From Ruegeria denitrificans (GTDB taxonomy: Bacteria > Pseudomonadota > Alphaproteobacteria > Rhodobacterales > Rhodobacteraceae): a stretch of 64,000 nt of DNA. This document shows, one piece after another, positions 17,833 to 26,410 of this stretch. A model generated the notes under the pieces. It did not search any database. It had not been told where the DNA came from and saw only the letters and a program-made list of their open reading frames with translations. The position numbers and the translations under genes were made by a program. The stretch is from the NCBI RefSeq assembly GCF_001458295.1, contig NZ_CYUD01000006.1:1-64000 (forward strand), given 5' to 3'. How positions within the stretch are numbered: the first letter of the stretch is position 1; each line of letters opens with the position of its first letter.

Positions 17833-18630
17833 ATGAAGCTCAGCCTGCCGTTTCTCAAAAAACAACCTTGTGTGGCCGTTGTGCGCCTGTCCGGTGCCAT
17901 CGGAATGGCCGGCCGTGGGTCGATGTCCGACACCGCGCTGGCCCCCGTTCTTGAAAAAGCCTTTCGCAAAGGTAAACCCGCTGCCGTCGCGCTTGAGGTC
18001 AACTCGCCCGGCGGATCGCCGGTGCAAAGTTCACTGATTGGGGCACGTATCCGGCGCTTGTCTGATGAACTGAGCGTCCCCGTCATTGCATTTGTCGAAG
18101 ATGTTGCGGCTTCGGGCGGCTATTGGTTGGCGGCAGCTGCGGACGAAATCTATGCCGATGACAGTTCGGTTCTGGGTTCGATCGGAGTGATCTCCTCGGG
18201 GTTCGGGGCGCATGTCCTGTTGCGTAAACAGGGTATCGAGCGCCGCGTGCACACCGCCGGAAAATCGAAGTCCATGCTCGACCCGTTTTCGCCCGAAAAG
18301 AAAGACGATGTCGCCCGGCTGGAAGTGCTGCTGGCCGACATTCACGAAAATTTCATCACTCATGTTAAAACCCGGCGCGGTGGCAAGCTGGATGAAAGTC
18401 AGGACCTGTTCACTGGGGAAATCTGGCTGGCACGGCGCGCGCAGGAACTGGGTCTGATAGACGGCATCGCTCATTTGAAGCCCAAGATGCAGGAACGCTT
18501 TGGCGAAAAGGTCAAGTTCCGCCGCTATGGCATACGCAAACCTCTATGGTCGCGCTTCGGGGCGTCGCTGGCACAGGATGCAATTGCCGGGCTTGAGGAG
18601 CGTGCCGCCTACGCGCGTTTCGGTTTGTGA
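17833..18630 (+). CDS. S49 family peptidase (SppA/SohB-like)
   Basis: A 265-residue Ser/Lys protease of the signal-peptide-peptidase A family. The nucleophile Ser is in EDVAASGGYWLAAAAD and the general-base Lys is in AGKSKSMLDPFSPEK. VALEVNSPGGSPVQSS and SVLGSIGVISSGFGAH form the oxyanion region. No clear N-terminal membrane segment precedes the domain when the start is ATG 17833 (MKLSLPFLKK), so it may be cytoplasmic or peripheral; an in-frame start at 17761 would not add one. It probably degrades cleaved signal peptides or membrane-protein fragments. The following small gene starts next to its stop codon. Confidence 0.88.
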   Translation: MKLSLPFLKKQPCVAVVRLSGAIGMAGRGSMSDTALAPVLEKAFRKGKPAAVALEVNSPGGSPVQSSLIGARIRRLSDELSVPVIAFVEDVAASGGYWLAAAADEIYADDSSVLGSIGVISSGFGAHVLLRKQGIERRVHTAGKSKSMLDPFSPEKKDDVARLEVLLADIHENFITHVKTRRGGKLDESQDLFTGEIWLARRAQELGLIDGIAHLKPKMQERFGEKVKFRRYGIRKPLWSRFGASLAQDAIAGLEERAAYARFGL

Positions 18631-18631
18631 C

Positions 18632-18802
18632 GTGATTATCAAGATTGTCACCCTGTTTCTGATCGCCATGGGCGTGCTGGCGATGTTCGGAAAGCTGCGC
18701 TTTCCGGGGCAAAAGCGGTTGCAATCATCAAGATGCCCGCGTTGCGGACGGTTCAGGATCGGTAAGGGCCCCTGCGTCTGCGAAAAAGGAGGCCGTACAT
18801 GA
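18632..18802 (+). CDS. Small membrane protein with a C-terminal zinc-ribbon-like motif
   Basis: A 56-residue protein starting at GTG 18632, one base after the S49 peptidase stop, and ending in an ATGA overlap with the antiporter gene. Residues about 2-22 are one hydrophobic helix (IIKIVTLFLIAMGVLAMFG); then comes a basic stretch and a Cys cluster CPRCGRFRIGKGPCVCEKGG that could hold one zinc. The family is unknown to me. The tight packing between two real genes and the ordered Cys pattern support that it is translated. An alternative longer frame from 18500 lies inside the peptidase gene and is rejected. Confidence 0.7.
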   Translation: MIIKIVTLFLIAMGVLAMFGKLRFPGQKRLQSSRCPRCGRFRIGKGPCVCEKGGRT

Positions 18803-19761
18803 CGGCATGGCTGTTATCCGGCCTTGGCTTGCTGATCCTGCTTTTGGCAGGTGACGCACTTGTACGTGGCGCAGTGAACCTGAGCCTGCGCATGGGCGTA
18901 CCCGCGCTGATCGTAAGCCTGACGATTGTGGCCTTCGGCACATCCGCGCCCGAGCTGTTGATCGCAATCAGCGCGATCAAGGAAAACGCGCCGGGGATCG
19001 CGCTGGGCAACGTGGTCGGTTCGAATACGGCGAATATCCTGCTGGTTCTCGGTCTGCCTGCTTTGCTGGCCACGTTGCACACCAGCGAATGCGACAGCCG
19101 AAAGAACTATGTCTTCATGCTGCTGGCGTCAGTCTTGTTTATCGGGCTGGCCTTCTGTGGCGTGTTCAACATGTTCAGCGGGGCTATTCTACTGGGCGCG
19201 CTGGCGCTGGTTTTATGGAACGCGTTTCGCGAGGCCTACGCGCACCGTAAGGCGTGCGGCGAAGCCTGCGCCGACGATGATGAGTTGGACGGTCTGGAAG
19301 AGGCCGATCCCAACATGGCCTACTGGAAGATCTCGATCTATCTAGTGCTTGGCCTGATCGGCTTGCCAATGGGCGCGCATCTTTTGGTCGATAATGCGAC
19401 TGTCATTGCCCGCACTTATGGTGTCAGCGAAACGGTGATCGGACTGACGCTGGTTGCAGTGGGGACGTCTCTGCCGGAACTGGCGACCACGATGATGGCC
19501 GCGATGCGGCGGCAGGCGGATGTGGCGCTGGGCAATGTGATCGGGTCGAACATGTTCAACCTGCTGGCCATTGTCGGGATTGCCACATTTGTTGGCCCCA
19601 TACCTGTCGACCCGGAGTTCCTTGAATTTGATCTGTGGGTCATGCTGGGCGCATCGCTGTTGCTGATCCCGTTCGTGTTTTTCAAACGGGACATCACGCG
19701 AACCTGGGGCATTGTGTTGACTCTTCTATACGCGGTCTACGTCATCGCTTTGTTGGTGTGA
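18799..19761 (+). CDS. Calcium/sodium antiporter (CaCA family, YrbG-like)
   Basis: A 320-residue inner-membrane exchanger with the two inverted alpha repeats of the family: GTSAPELLIAISA with GNVVGSNTANILLVLG in the first half, and GTSLPELATTMMAA with GNVIGSNMFNLLAIVG in the second. The acidic loop between halves (ADDDELDGLEEADPN, about 155-170) could sense or bind cations. About ten hydrophobic helices are visible. It is translationally coupled to the small zinc-ribbon-like membrane protein by a 4-nt overlap. Confidence 0.93.
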   Translation: MTAWLLSGLGLLILLLAGDALVRGAVNLSLRMGVPALIVSLTIVAFGTSAPELLIAISAIKENAPGIALGNVVGSNTANILLVLGLPALLATLHTSECDSRKNYVFMLLASVLFIGLAFCGVFNMFSGAILLGALALVLWNAFREAYAHRKACGEACADDDELDGLEEADPNMAYWKISIYLVLGLIGLPMGAHLLVDNATVIARTYGVSETVIGLTLVAVGTSLPELATTMMAAMRRQADVALGNVIGSNMFNLLAIVGIATFVGPIPVDPEFLEFDLWVMLGASLLLIPFVFFKRDITRTWGIVLTLLYAVYVIALLV

Positions 19762-19782
19762 TTTGACAAAGAGGGACCATTC

Positions 19783-20562
19783 ATGACCCGAGCCCTAGTG
19801 ACCGGTGCCGGAATTCGACTTGGGCGGGCCATGGCGCTGCATCTGGCGCACCGTGGTTATGATGTAGCGGTGCACTATGCCACCTCTGAACAGCCCGCGC
19901 TGGACACCGTGGCCGAGGTGGAGGCGCTTGGGCGCAAGGCGGTTGCATTGCAGGCCGATCTACTGGACGAGGCGCAAGTCAGCGCTTTGTTGCCGCGCGC
20001 AGCCGAGGTGCTGGGCGGACCGATCACCTGTCTGGTCAACAACGCCTCGATCTTTGAATACGACAACATCCACACGACCACCCGGCAAAGCTGGGACCGT
20101 CACATGGACAGCAACCTGCGCGCGCCTTTCGTGCTGACGCAGGCGATGGCCGAACAGGGACTTGCACCCGATACGGACGATGCCGGAGAGCCCGTAGCCA
20201 CCGGTTTGATCATTAACATGGTCGATATGAGGGTGCGCAAGCTGACGCCTGAGTTCATGTCCTACACCATCGCCAAGATGGGGCTGTGGGCGCTGACTCG
20301 CACCGCTGCACAGGCGCTGACACCCGCGATCCGCGTCAACGCCATCGGGCCGGGCCCTACCATGCAGGGCCATCGCCAAAGCGAGGATCACTTCAAAGCT
20401 CAGCGCGCCAACACGCTACTCGAACGGGGCGCGAATCCGTCGGATATCACCGCTGCGCTGGGCTATTTTCTGGACGCGCATGCGGTCACTGGACAGCTTT
20501 TATGCGTGGATGGCGGGCAGCATCTTGGCTGGCAGACACCGGATGTTCTGGGGGTAGAATAG
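19783..20562 (+). CDS. SDR-family pteridine-reductase-like oxidoreductase (FolM type)
   Basis: A 259-residue short-chain dehydrogenase. The NADP-binding motif is TGAGIRLGRAMALHLA (7-22), with NNAS at 86-89, Y161 and K165 (YTIAK). The position 13 residues before Tyr, normally the catalytic Ser, is Asp148 (INMVDMR). Pteridine reductase PTR1 uses the same Asp-Tyr-Lys set with the same spacing (Asp181, Tyr194, Lys198 from memory), so this is likely a dihydromonapterin or dihydrofolate reductase of the FolM kind. It lies 21 nt downstream of the antiporter gene and may share its transcript. Confidence 0.82.
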   Translation: MTRALVTGAGIRLGRAMALHLAHRGYDVAVHYATSEQPALDTVAEVEALGRKAVALQADLLDEAQVSALLPRAAEVLGGPITCLVNNASIFEYDNIHTTTRQSWDRHMDSNLRAPFVLTQAMAEQGLAPDTDDAGEPVATGLIINMVDMRVRKLTPEFMSYTIAKMGLWALTRTAAQALTPAIRVNAIGPGPTMQGHRQSEDHFKAQRANTLLERGANPSDITAALGYFLDAHAVTGQLLCVDGGQHLGWQTPDVLGVE

Positions 20563-20825
20563 GTAATTCTGCCGCAAGTTTTGCACCGCTCGCATTTGTG
20601 TTACCTGCCCGCTATAAAAATGTCTTTTTTTTCATACACTTGCCATGTGTACGAAATTCTTTCTTTCAAAAACAACATGTTAAATTACTGCCTATTTTTT
20701 GTGCAGATCAAGGATTTCTTAATAAAACAAGGGAATTTCACGGTGCCCGGAAACTTATCTTCATAGTTATCCACAGAAACCGTGGATTTGTTTTCTCTTG
20801 ATCTGGGGGCTTCAAGATTGCAGCC
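20563..20825. other. AT-rich gap with a perfect DnaA-box sequence
   Basis: About 260 bp of clearly lower GC than the surroundings, with T-runs (CTTTTTTTTC near 20626) and no convincing gene. It contains TTATCCACA at 20767-20775, identical to the consensus DnaA box, followed by a short CCAC/GTGG dyad. It is probably the uvrC promoter region. One box alone does not make an origin. Confidence 0.5.
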
Positions 20826-20852
20826 ATGGTCAGAGAATCATATCTCAGGCCC

Positions 20853-22727
20853 ATGACCATCCAAGACGACCCGACATCGAACGCCCAACCCACCGGCTAT
20901 GCCTGTATTCAGCGCTACGTAAAAACGCTGGACAGCTCGCCCGGTGTGTATCGGATGTTGGATGGCGACAGCCGCGTTTTGTACGTTGGCAAGGCGCGGA
21001 ACCTGAAGGCGCGGGTGTCGAACTATGCCCGGCCCGGTCACTCCGGACGGATCGAGCGGATGATCGCGTCGACGGCTTCGATGATGTTTCTGACCACGCG
21101 GACCGAGACCGAAGCGCTGCTACTGGAACAGAACCTGATCAAGCAGCTCAAGCCCAAGTACAACGTGCTGCTCCGGGATGACAAAAGCTTCCCGAATATT
21201 CTGGTCGCCAAGGACCACGCCTTTCCCCAGATCAAGAAACATCGCGGTGCGAAGAAGGAAAAGGGTGCTTACTTCGGCCCCTTTGCCAATGCCGGGGCGG
21301 TGAACCGCACTTTGAACCAGCTGCAAAAGGCCTTCCTGCTGCGCAACTGTTCGGATTCCATGTTCGATAGCCGCACGCGGCCCTGCCTGCTGTATCAGAT
21401 CAAGCGCTGTTCGGGGCCTTGTGTCGGGTTGATCTCGGAAGACGACTATCGCGAAAGCGTCAAGGATGCCGAACGTTTTCTGTCGGGCCGGTCCACCAAG
21501 GTGCAAGAAGAACTGGCCGAACAGATGATGGCCGCGTCCGAGGCGATGGAGTTCGAGCGTGCAGCCAGCCTGCGCGACCGTATTCGGGCGCTGACGCAGG
21601 TGCAGACCTCTCAGGGCATCAACCCGCGTGGCGTGGCCGAAGCGGATGTGATCGGCTTGTATATGGATAGCGGGCAGGCCTGCGTTCAGGTGTTTTTCAT
21701 CCGGGCGAACCAGAACTGGGGGAACAAGGATTTCTATCCCCGTGTGGGGCTGGACGTGTCCCCGGCCGAGGCGATGGAGGCATTCCTTGGCCAGTTCTAC
21801 GACAACAAGGAACCGCCCCGGCAGTTGATCCTGTCAGATGCCATCGAAAACGCCGATCTTATGCAAGAGGCGCTGACCGAGAAGGCCGGGCGCAAGGTGG
21901 AAATCCTGGTGCCTCAACGGGGCGAAAAGCAGGAACTGGTCGCCGGTGCTCTGCGCAATGCGCGTGAATCTCTGGCGCGACGCATGTCGGAAAGCGCCAC
22001 GCAGGCCAAGCTGTTGCGTGGCGTGGCCGAGGCGTTTGATCTCGACACCCCACCGGGCCGGATCGAGGTTTATGACAACAGCCACATACAGGGCACCAAT
22101 GCTGTGGGCGGCATGATTGTGGCTGGCCCCGAAGGCTTTATGAAAAATGCCTATCGCAAGTTCAACATTCGCGGCGATGATCTGACCCCAGGAGACGATT
22201 TCGGCATGATGAAAGAAGTCCTGACCCGCCGCTTTACCCGCCTGCAGAAGGAGGACCCGGATCGTGACAAGGGGCTATGGCCCGATCTGCTGTTGATCGA
22301 CGGCGGTGCCGGACAGGTCAGCGCCGTGCATGAGATTATGCAAACCCACGGCGTCGAGGATATCCCGATGGTGGGTGTAGCCAAAGGTGTCGACCGGGAT
22401 CATGGCAAGGAAGAATTCCATCGCATCGGCCAACGTCCCTTTGCCCTGAAACGCAACGACCCGGTGTTGTATTTCATTCAGCGTCTCAGGGACGAGGCGC
22501 ACAGGTTCGCCATTGGCACTCATCGGGCCAAACGTGCCAAAGCCGTAGGGGCAACTCCGTTGGATGAAATCCCCGGTGTGGGTGCCGCACGCAAACGCGC
22601 CTTGCTGTCCCATTTCGGCAGTGCCAAGGCGGTCAGCCGGGCCAACTTGGCCGATCTCAAGGCGGTGGACGGTATCTCAGCCGGGTTGGCGCAGAAGGTT
22701 TATGACTTCTTCCACGACAAGGGCTAA
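20853..22727 (+). CDS. uvrC: Excinuclease ABC subunit C
   Basis: A nucleotide-excision-repair nuclease of 624 residues from ATG 20853 (633 if ATG 20826 is used; neither has a strong ribosome site, and [10 protein letters not shown] gives the more usual length). The GIY-YIG domain is at the N terminus ([20 protein letters not shown]), with the family Cys cluster in [17 protein letters not shown], a UVR motif ([15 protein letters not shown]), the RNase H-like 5' nuclease domain ([25 protein letters not shown]), and helix-hairpin-helix motifs at the end ([16 protein letters not shown]). Its stop codon overlaps that of the convergent transporter gene. Confidence 0.96.
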   Translation: MTIQDDPTSNAQPTGYACIQRYVKTLDSSPGVYRMLDGDSRVLYVGKARNLKARVSNYARPGHSGRIERMIASTASMMFLTTRTETEALLLEQNLIKQLKPKYNVLLRDDKSFPNILVAKDHAFPQIKKHRGAKKEKGAYFGPFANAGAVNRTLNQLQKAFLLRNCSDSMFDSRTRPCLLYQIKRCSGPCVGLISEDDYRESVKDAERFLSGRSTKVQEELAEQMMAASEAMEFERAASLRDRIRALTQVQTSQGINPRGVAEADVIGLYMDSGQACVQVFFIRANQNWGNKDFYPRVGLDVSPAEAMEAFLGQFYDNKEPPRQLILSDAIENADLMQEALTEKAGRKVEILVPQRGEKQELVAGALRNARESLARRMSESATQAKLLRGVAEAFDLDTPPGRIEVYDNSHIQGTNAVGGMIVAGPEGFMKNAYRKFNIRGDDLTPGDDFGMMKEVLTRRFTRLQKEDPDRDKGLWPDLLLIDGGAGQVSAVHEIMQTHGVEDIPMVGVAKGVDRDHGKEEFHRIGQRPFALKRNDPVLYFIQRLRDEAHRFAIGTHRAKRAKAVGATPLDEIPGVGAARKRALLSHFGSAKAVSRANLADLKAVDGISAGLAQKVYDFFHDKG

Positions 22728-23608
22728 ACCTGCCGCCCGCGCCACAGGATGTAGAGCCCCGAGGCCACGATCAGCCCGCTGCCGATCCACATGGTCTGAT
22801 TCAGCCTTTCGCCAAACATCATCACGCCCAGGCCGACACCGAACAGCAGGCGGGAATAGCGGAACGGCGTGACGGCCGAAACCTCGCCCGTCCGCATCGC
22901 TTTCATCAGAGATGCGTAGGCGGCGGTTCCCATTAAAACAGCGCCGCTGACATGCAGGCTGGTGTGCAGGTCCAAAGGTGCGAGTGGCGCGCCTTCCCAG
23001 AACCGATAGGCCAGCCCGGCGACGATGATGCAGAGAAAGCCGTAAAACCCCAACACCTCGGTTCCCAGTGTGGCCGGTGCGGCCCGGCTGGCCAGATCGC
23101 GCCCGGCAAAACCCAGCATCCCCAGCACGGCCAAAATGGATAGGGCCGAGAAACTGTCCCCGGTTGGTTGGATGATCACCACCACGCCAATCAGGCCAAT
23201 CAGGATGGCGCTCCACCGTCGCCAGCCGACAGTTTCGCCAAAGAACAAAGCCGCACCGGCGACCACGACAAGCGGCGTTGCCTGCAGGATCACCGTGGCC
23301 GCCGACAAAGGGGTCAGAGTGATCGCCAGCACATAGAACAACCGCCCGAGGATTTCGAACAGGACCCGCACTTTCATTGGGCGCGACAGCACATCGGGGT
23401 GAAACAACCGTGTTCCGCGCACTATCGCGACAATCGCAAAGACCACAGTTCCGCCCGCGCCGAACAACAACAGAATCTGCCATATGGGTAACGTGGCCGA
23501 GGCCCCCTTAAGCAGCGCGTCCTCTAACGCGAACAGCGCCATGGCCGAGATCATCCAGGCGCTGCCGATCAGATTTGATCGGGGATCGGTTTGAATATGT
23601 GTTGTCAT
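22724..23608 (-). CDS. DMT-superfamily transporter (EamA)
   Basis: A 294-residue inner-membrane protein with ten hydrophobic helices in two EamA repeats ([20 protein letters not shown] in the first, [16 protein letters not shown] and the following helices in the second). Members export small metabolites or amino acids; nothing here shows the substrate. I start it at ATG 23608 ([11 protein letters not shown]); the frame is open to 23662 but the added residues look non-family. It converges on uvrC with overlapping stop codons. Confidence 0.88.
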   Translation of the reverse strand: MTTHIQTDPRSNLIGSAWMISAMALFALEDALLKGASATLPIWQILLLFGAGGTVVFAIVAIVRGTRLFHPDVLSRPMKVRVLFEILGRLFYVLAITLTPLSAATVILQATPLVVVAGAALFFGETVGWRRWSAILIGLIGVVVIIQPTGDSFSALSILAVLGMLGFAGRDLASRAAPATLGTEVLGFYGFLCIIVAGLAYRFWEGAPLAPLDLHTSLHVSGAVLMGTAAYASLMKAMRTGEVSAVTPFRYSRLLFGVGLGVMMFGERLNQTMWIGSGLIVASGLYILWRGRQV

Positions 23609-23789
23609 TGCTCTGCCACGTAGAAACTGCGCCAAACTGACCGTAAAGGGTTCGCGCGCCAAGGGGGTATCTGGCTGAGAGTTCCAGCTTGCGACCCTTT
23701 GACCAACTGTGCCACAACTGCCTGTGATCGGGTCCGTTTTTTGCGGTGCTGCCTTTTATGTCTGCAACCGGCGATGTAATGTCCGGATC

Positions 23790-24458
23790 ATGAAGTGGAA
23801 CCTGCCTAATATCCTGACCGTGCTACGCCTTATTGCAGCCCCCGGTCTGGCCGTGATGTTTTTGTATTTTACTCGCCCTTATGCGGATTGGTTCGCACTG
23901 ATCCTGTTTTTATCTGCGGCGATCACCGACTGGTTTGACGGCTATCTGGCGCGCGCGTGGAAACAGGAAACCAAGATCGGCGCGATGCTGGACCCCATAG
24001 CCGACAAGGCGATGGTGGTGATCGCGTTGATGATTTTGGTTGGATATTCCGCCGAACACTGGACGCCATGGTTGGTGCTACCTGCCACTGTGATCCTGTT
24101 TCGCGAGGTGTTCGTCTCGGGCCTGCGCGAATATCTGGGTGACACGGCCGGAACGCTTAAGGTGACGAAGCTGGCGAAATGGAAGACCACGGCGCAGATG
24201 GTGGCGATTGCCGTTCTGTTTTCCCAAGGTATCTTTGAGCATAACTTCGTGATGGGCTCTTTCGGTATGAGCCCGGAATTGATTGATCAGGCTCTGACCG
24301 GGCAGATCGAGGATGTGAACAACCTGCGCTGGCATCTGGAAGGGATGTTCTGGTCGGGCCGCGTTGGGCTATGGCTGTTGTGGATTGCCGCGACGCTGAC
24401 ATTGATCACCGGCTATGACTACCTACGTAAAGCCATGCCCCATCTGAAGGAGAGCTAA
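23790..24458 (+). CDS. pgsA: CDP-diacylglycerol--glycerol-3-phosphate 3-phosphatidyltransferase
   Basis: A 222-residue membrane enzyme of phosphatidylglycerol synthesis. The CDP-alcohol phosphotransferase motif is complete: TDWFDGYLARAWKQE followed by IGAMLDPIADK (two Asp pairs binding the metal). Several hydrophobic helices follow. ATG 23790 (MKWNLPNILTVLRL) is the usual N terminus; the open frame to 23709 adds a Cys-rich stretch lying in the promoter gap. It is followed by moaD after 3 nt, so it is in an operon with moaD and moaE. Confidence 0.95.
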   Translation: MKWNLPNILTVLRLIAAPGLAVMFLYFTRPYADWFALILFLSAAITDWFDGYLARAWKQETKIGAMLDPIADKAMVVIALMILVGYSAEHWTPWLVLPATVILFREVFVSGLREYLGDTAGTLKVTKLAKWKTTAQMVAIAVLFSQGIFEHNFVMGSFGMSPELIDQALTGQIEDVNNLRWHLEGMFWSGRVGLWLLWIAATLTLITGYDYLRKAMPHLKES

Positions 24459-24461
24459 GCG

Positions 24462-24707
24462 ATGGACGTGCTGTATTTCGCCTGGGTGCGCGAACGTATC
24501 GGTCTGCCGAAAGAGCGGGTCGAGACCGAGGCCGCGACGGTTTCCGATCTGGTTGCCGAGCTTAGCGCGCGCGAGGACCGCTATGCTGCGGCCTTTGCCG
24601 ACCTCTCCGCGCTGCGGGTTGCGCTGGATCAGGAACTGTCGGACTTTGACGCCTCGCTGGCCGGCGTGCGCGAGGTGGCTTTTTTCCCGCCCATGACTGG
24701 CGGCTAA
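24462..24707 (+). CDS. moaD: Molybdopterin synthase small subunit
   Basis: An 81-residue ubiquitin-fold sulfur carrier. It ends in the required Gly-Gly (FFPPMTGG), which is thiocarboxylated and gives its sulfur to precursor Z. The N terminus MDVLYFAWVRERIGL is typical. It sits between pgsA and moaE, one base before the moaE start. Confidence 0.94.
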   Translation: MDVLYFAWVRERIGLPKERVETEAATVSDLVAELSAREDRYAAAFADLSALRVALDQELSDFDASLAGVREVAFFPPMTGG

Positions 24708-24708
24708 G

Positions 24709-25152
24709 ATGCGTATCGCGGTTCAGGAAGAAGAGTTCGATCTGGGGGCTGAGGCCAACGCCTTTGCCGCTGGCGACGATGCCAACGGAGCGATTGTGAC
24801 CTTCACTGGCGTCGTGCGCGATCTCGCCTCGGGCGATCTGGATGTGATGGAGATCGAACACTATCCCGGCATGACCGAGCGCGCCCTGACCAAGATCGCC
24901 GAAGAAGCGCGGCAACGCTGGTCTTTGGGCGACGTGCTGGTGATCCATCGCCACGGTCGGCTGGCCCCGGGGGACCGGATTATGATGGTCGCCACGGCTG
25001 CGCCCCATCGCAAGGATGCGTTTGAAGCGGCGGAATACCTGATGGATTATCTGAAGTCCCGCGCACCGTTCTGGAAGAAGGAGATCACCTCGGGCGGTGC
25101 CGAATGGGTGGCCGCGAAGGACGAGGATGAAGACGCGCTGACCCGCTGGTGA
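24709..25152 (+). CDS. moaE: Molybdopterin synthase catalytic subunit
   Basis: A 147-residue catalytic subunit that with MoaD converts precursor Z to molybdopterin. Motifs are GAIVTFTGVVRDLASGDL, LEIEHYPGMTE-like (MEIEHYPGMTERAL), VIHRHGRLAPGDRIMMV and the active-site Lys region APHRKDAFEAAEYLMDYLKS with FWKKE. Length is normal. It is the last gene of the pgsA-moaD-moaE transcript. Confidence 0.95.
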   Translation: MRIAVQEEEFDLGAEANAFAAGDDANGAIVTFTGVVRDLASGDLDVMEIEHYPGMTERALTKIAEEARQRWSLGDVLVIHRHGRLAPGDRIMMVATAAPHRKDAFEAAEYLMDYLKSRAPFWKKEITSGGAEWVAAKDEDEDALTRW

Positions 25153-25185
25153 CACTGCCCTTCGCACACAATACGAACCCTTGCG

Positions 25186-26004
25186 TCAATTCAAAAGCTT
25201 GCCAAGCTCCTCGCCGGGGATCGCATCGGTCGAATAGCTGAACGTGCCTTTCGATTTCACTTCGTCAGCCGCCCGCTTCAATGCGCCAAACGCGGCGCGT
25301 GCAAATGACCCGCCGACGCTGATCCGTCGAACGCCTGCGTCGGAAAGCTCGGATACGGAATAGACAGGACCGCTGAGTCCCATCACCACATTCACCGGTT
25401 TGTCGACTTCGCGGCACACGGTTCTGATCGCGTCCAGGTCCGGCAGACCAGGCGCGTACAACACAGCAGCGCCCGCTTCGGAAAACATTTGCAACCGTTT
25501 GATCGTATCGCCCAGATCCGCGCGGCCCCAAAGGTAGTTTTCTGCCCGTGCGGTCAACAGGAATGGCAAATCTGCAGCGGTATCCGCTGCCGCCCGAATG
25601 CGGTCAACTGCTTGGCTAAGGTCATAGATCGGGGCATCGGGGTTGCCTGTCGCGTCTTCTATTGACCCGCCCACCAGACCGATTTCCGCCGCCATGCGAA
25701 TGGTTTCGGCGCAGGTTTCGGGCTCATCCCCAAAGCCTGCCTCAAGGTCGGCGGAAACGGGAAGGGGAACCGCTTTGACGATATCAGCGGCATTTTCCAG
25801 CAGCTCATCCCTGCTCAGGTCGTCGAAAGAGTCACGTTTGCCCTTTGTGAACGCATAACCGGCGCTGGTTGTGGCTAATGCCTCGAAGCCCAAATTGGAC
25901 AGCAACCGGGCCGAACCTGCATCCCAGGGGTTGGGCACAACAAAAGCTTCAGACCTAAAGTGCAGGTCTCTGAATTGTTCAAATTTGACTGTTTGGTTTG
26001 ACAT
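25186..26004 (-). CDS. Isocitrate lyase/PEP mutase family protein
   Basis: A 272-residue TIM-barrel protein. VPNPWDAGSARLLSNLGF, VSADLEAGFGDEPE (metal Asp/Glu), GSIEDATG and LLTARAENYLWG are the PEP mutase/2-methylisocitrate lyase superfamily segments. The isocitrate-lyase KKCGH loop is absent and the gating-loop region reads GKRDSFDDLSRDELL, as in the poorly characterised short group related to oxaloacetate decarboxylase or phosphonopyruvate hydrolase. The substrate is uncertain. It is a stand-alone minus-strand gene. Confidence 0.85.
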   Translation of the reverse strand: MSNQTVKFEQFRDLHFRSEAFVVPNPWDAGSARLLSNLGFEALATTSAGYAFTKGKRDSFDDLSRDELLENAADIVKAVPLPVSADLEAGFGDEPETCAETIRMAAEIGLVGGSIEDATGNPDAPIYDLSQAVDRIRAAADTAADLPFLLTARAENYLWGRADLGDTIKRLQMFSEAGAAVLYAPGLPDLDAIRTVCREVDKPVNVVMGLSGPVYSVSELSDAGVRRISVGGSFARAAFGALKRAADEVKSKGTFSYSTDAIPGEELGKLLN

Positions 26005-26071
26005 GGTTCGCCCTCATGTTTGGACGACCCTACAGCAATGAAACCGGAATAAGAGCGAAATATTCGGTTCC

Positions 26072-26410
26072 TCAATCCGCGTTGTTGATCCGCCCACGCA
26101 GTTCTTCGGCTTCTTGCCGGGCGGCGCGCAGGCCGTCCATGGCGGCGGCCAGTTCGGCCTCGGCCTGAGTCAGCTGATTGGTTAGCTCGGCCTCGCGCTG
26201 TTGCAGGTAGGTGATTGCCTGATCGCGGGTTTCCTCGGCCTCGTGCAGCTCCTGACTCATGCGGTCCAGATCGGCCACGTCGCTTTGGCGCACGCGTGAC
26301 AGGCGATGGGCCAGCCAGTTGGCGAACCAGCCCATGCAGAAGGCCGAGAACAGGATGATGGCGGTGGCGATGATGAATTCGATTCGGTTCAACTTACTGG
26401 TCCCCTGCAT
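26072..26410 (-). CDS. Membrane-anchored coiled-coil protein
   Basis: A 112-residue protein with one hydrophobic helix (FIIATAIILFSAFCMGWFAN, about residues 10-29) and then an almost uninterrupted heptad-rich, Glu/Gln/Ala-rich segment to the end, a clear coiled coil. I start at ATG 26410 (MQGTSKLNRIEF), which overlaps the 3' end of the OmpA-family gene by 17 nt; a longer frame to 26494 adds an Arg/Pro-rich stretch inside that gene. Co-transcription with the OmpA-family gene suggests an envelope role, perhaps as its structural partner. The family is not recognised. Confidence 0.75.
   Translation of the reverse strand: MQGTSKLNRIEFIIATAIILFSAFCMGWFANWLAHRLSRVRQSDVADLDRMSQELHEAEETRDQAITYLQQREAELTNQLTQAEAELAAAMDGLRAARQEAEELRGRINNAD

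Noticed and set aside
20581..20766. A 61-codon frame in the AT-rich gap before uvrC
   Set aside because: Composition reflects AT-rich DNA, no ribosome site, and no packing with neighbours.
20767..20775. Replication origin suggested by a perfect DnaA box
   Set aside because: Only one box is seen and no dnaA, hemE-parAB-type origin context or box cluster; hemE is 6 kb away with ordinary neighbours.
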